Shown here in pieces: positions 62,590-64,000 of a DNA stretch of 64,000 bases. The DNA comes from GCA-002722245 sp038154685. Its GTDB lineage: Bacteria > Bacteroidota > Bacteroidia > Flavobacteriales_C > GCA-002722245. Positions within the stretch are counted from its first letter, which is position 1. Each line of letters opens with the position of its first letter. The notes under the pieces are model-generated. The model saw nothing but the letters and a program-made list of their open reading frames with translations. It did no database searches and had not been told where the DNA came from. The stretch lies in the NCBI GenBank assembly GCA_038154685.1, contig JAYPYW010000002.1, positions 51,383 to 115,382 of the forward strand. Reading direction: 5' to 3'. The position numbers were made by a program, and so were the translations under genes.

Positions 62590-64000
62590 CTAATCTTTAA
62601 CTTTTTGAAGTAAAGCTGTTTTAGGAATTTTAAACTCCTTAACTACCTTATATTCTCCCGTTTCAATAAGTTCTTTTTGGTTCTTTTGAAAACAGTACAC
62701 GAAATCTGTTCCCTTAATAATTCCCTTTCTTGAATGCTTTGGAACTTCATCTAAATTCTCTTGAAAATTGAACTCGTAATATTCCCAAGCTGGACCAAAT
62801 AACCAGTCGTAACTTATGGTTGAGTCCTCCTCTTTTAGTTCATGATAAAGTTTATTTGCTGCTTTTGTTCCACCGTCATAATCCCATTCTTTGGTAGCTT
62901 CAAAATTCATGGATTGTGAAAAATGATAAGCCATACTTCCAGATAAGAATACCCCTAATACAGTGATAGTATAAAACAACCATTTCTTTGTTTTCGCCAT
63001 TAATTCGTTAAGGAAATAGTATAGAAAAACAGCAAATATTGGAATTAAAAACAAAGCAGTTCTGGTTTGCGGGAACCTAGCACCCATCCAATAAAACTGG
63101 ATATTAAGAATGAAAAAATAGGCGATGATTATAACCAACATCTTCGAAAATCGTTGGTATTTGTTTTGAATAAAATGATAAAGAAATCCTGCCGTTACAA
63201 CAGCAAGCATTACAAATCGAATATCCTTCCAAAACTTTTCTCCATAGTAAGAAAAATAAATACTTCTGTGAATTAGAGGACTGACACTATTTTCAATAAT
63301 CCCTTGCTCACCTCCAAAATATAATTGTCCGTTATTTTTTAGATGAAATAAAAACAAAAAGGCAGGAACAACCGCTACAACAATTCCAGAAATTCGGTAC
63401 AAATAGTAACGTATGTCAATATCTTTAAAGCCATTCTCAATTTTCGAAAATAGGTGGTAATAATCAATACCTGTTAAAACCAAAAACAGTAAAAAATAAT
63501 TGATGTAGGTAAGGTTAGCATAAACTGCCAACAACATAAATCCTAATACTTTAAACGCATTACTGTTTTGTTCCTCTATAGTTCGAGGTTTATTAACTAT
63601 AAAATAAGACAAGGAAATCATCCCGAAACCTAAACCCAGTCCATATCCCCTGGCAAGAGCAAAGAAATCTAATACGTATGGATTGAAAAGAGTGATAGAA
63701 AAGATCAAAATCATCAGCGGTAAGTTCTTTTTACTTACGCTAAAAAGAACTCTCATCATTCCAAAAAAGAACAATAACATTCCGAAAAAATTGGGTAATC
63801 TTAATGAAAACTCACTTGATCCAAAAAGTGAATTACAAAAGGACATCAACCATGAGTTTAAAATATGGTGGTTGGCAGTTTCCTTTAAAGCTTCATCGCC
63901 ATTAATGATTCTAAAACTTAAGGCTTCATCGTGTGAAAAAGAAACTAAGTAAGCTCTTTCCCCAACATAAAAGAATACGAATAAAAACAAGGTAGATAAA
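62590..64000 (-). CDS. Glycosyltransferase-like multi-pass membrane protein, 5' end cut
   Basis: A minus-strand frame runs from the stop at 62590 to the right edge of the window with no internal stop, so the gene probably starts beyond it; a TTG at 63990 gives 466 residues. It has about ten membrane segments. An acidic SHDEAL loop after the first helix resembles GT-C/ArnT-like glycosyltransferases, where Asp/Glu in the first loop is catalytic. A soluble C-terminal domain of ~100 residues follows. Sugar transfer to protein or lipid is inferred; it may be functionally related to the DUF2723 gene at the other edge. Confidence 0.75.
   Translation of the reverse strand, partial: LSTLFLFVFFYVGERAYLVSFSHDEALSFRIINGDEALKETANHHILNSWLMSFCNSLFGSSEFSLRLPNFFGMLLFFFGMMRVLFSVSKKNLPLMILIFSITLFNPYVLDFFALARGYGLGLGFGMISLSYFIVNKPRTIEEQNSNAFKVLGFMLLAVYANLTYINYFLLFLVLTGIDYYHLFSKIENGFKDIDIRYYLYRISGIVVAVVPAFLFLFHLKNNGQLYFGGEQGIIENSVSPLIHRSIYFSYYGEKFWKDIRFVMLAVVTAGFLYHFIQNKYQRFSKMLVIIIAYFFILNIQFYWMGARFPQTRTALFLIPIFAVFLYYFLNELMAKTKKWLFYTITVLGVFLSGSMAYHFSQSMNFEATKEWDYDGGTKAANKLYHELKEEDSTISYDWLFGPAWEYYEFNFQENLDEVPKHSRKGIIKGTDFVYCFQKNQKELIETGEYKVVKEFKIPKTALLQKVKD

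Overview
The window is AT-rich chromosomal DNA from a gliding-type, type IX secretion (T9SS) member of Bacteroidota, most likely Flavobacteriales. The evidence is the mutY-ssb-gldE-gldD block, seven proteins with Por-type (type A) C-terminal sorting domains plus one with a gliding-motility (CHU_C, type B) C-terminus, many lipoproteins, promoters with the Bacteroidota -7 element TAnnTTTG, and few Shine-Dalgarno sequences. There is no rRNA, CRISPR array, transposase, integrase or prophage. I read it as core genome interleaved with surface and secreted-protein genes.

Layout. 1-3.7 kb: a DUF2723 membrane protein cut by the left edge, a truncated-looking lipoprotein, a small membrane protein and an SGNH-like protein. 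3.7-10.8 kb: housekeeping, with tRNA-Gln, truA, a TonB-C protein, rng, a 29-residue basic protein, HU, a disrupted mutY, ssb, gldE and gldD. 10.8-16.1 kb: a minus-strand run of beta-barrel protein, lipoprotein, MbnP-like protein, di-heme MbnH/MauG-like peroxidase and triple-PAS histidine kinase, suggestive of a metal (copper) handling or oxidation unit. 16.1-21 kb: desaturase, secreted M43 protease, ABC exporter. 21.0-22.3 kb: an unusual stretch with structured, probably non-coding minus-strand RNAs around gcvH. 22.3-33 kb: dus, two CxxCH-bearing T9SS cargo genes around an ECF sigma factor and an orphan T9SS tail, a CE2-like esterase, DoxX and Crp-type genes, and two large T9SS proteins. 33-36.9 kb: an AraC regulator divergent from a redox cluster (glutaredoxin, hydrolase-OsmC fusion, thioredoxin), then a PLD-like protein. 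36.9-46.8 kb: large surface proteins, an OmpA-family protein and two broken genes. 47-49.5 kb: peroxiredoxin-thioredoxin-DUF6952 operon and a second desaturase. 49.6-52.7 kb: a MacAB/Lol-like ABC efflux operon. 52.8-55.6 kb: hydrolase and dxs. 55.8-62.5 kb: a TetR-TolC-adaptor-RND efflux operon. 62.6-64 kb: a glycosyltransferase-like membrane protein cut by the right edge.

Most notable are several broken reading frames: mutY lacks 14 nt inside its iron-sulfur loop, a DUF2279 gene is frameshifted in an A-run, a helical-repeat gene carries two in-frame TAA codons, and a T9SS tail survives alone with its terminator. Also notable are the cluster of candidate small RNAs at 21.0-22.2 kb sharing ATAACCCC, and the MbnP/MbnH-like operon. 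The breaks could be real decay or assembly error; read-level data would decide.
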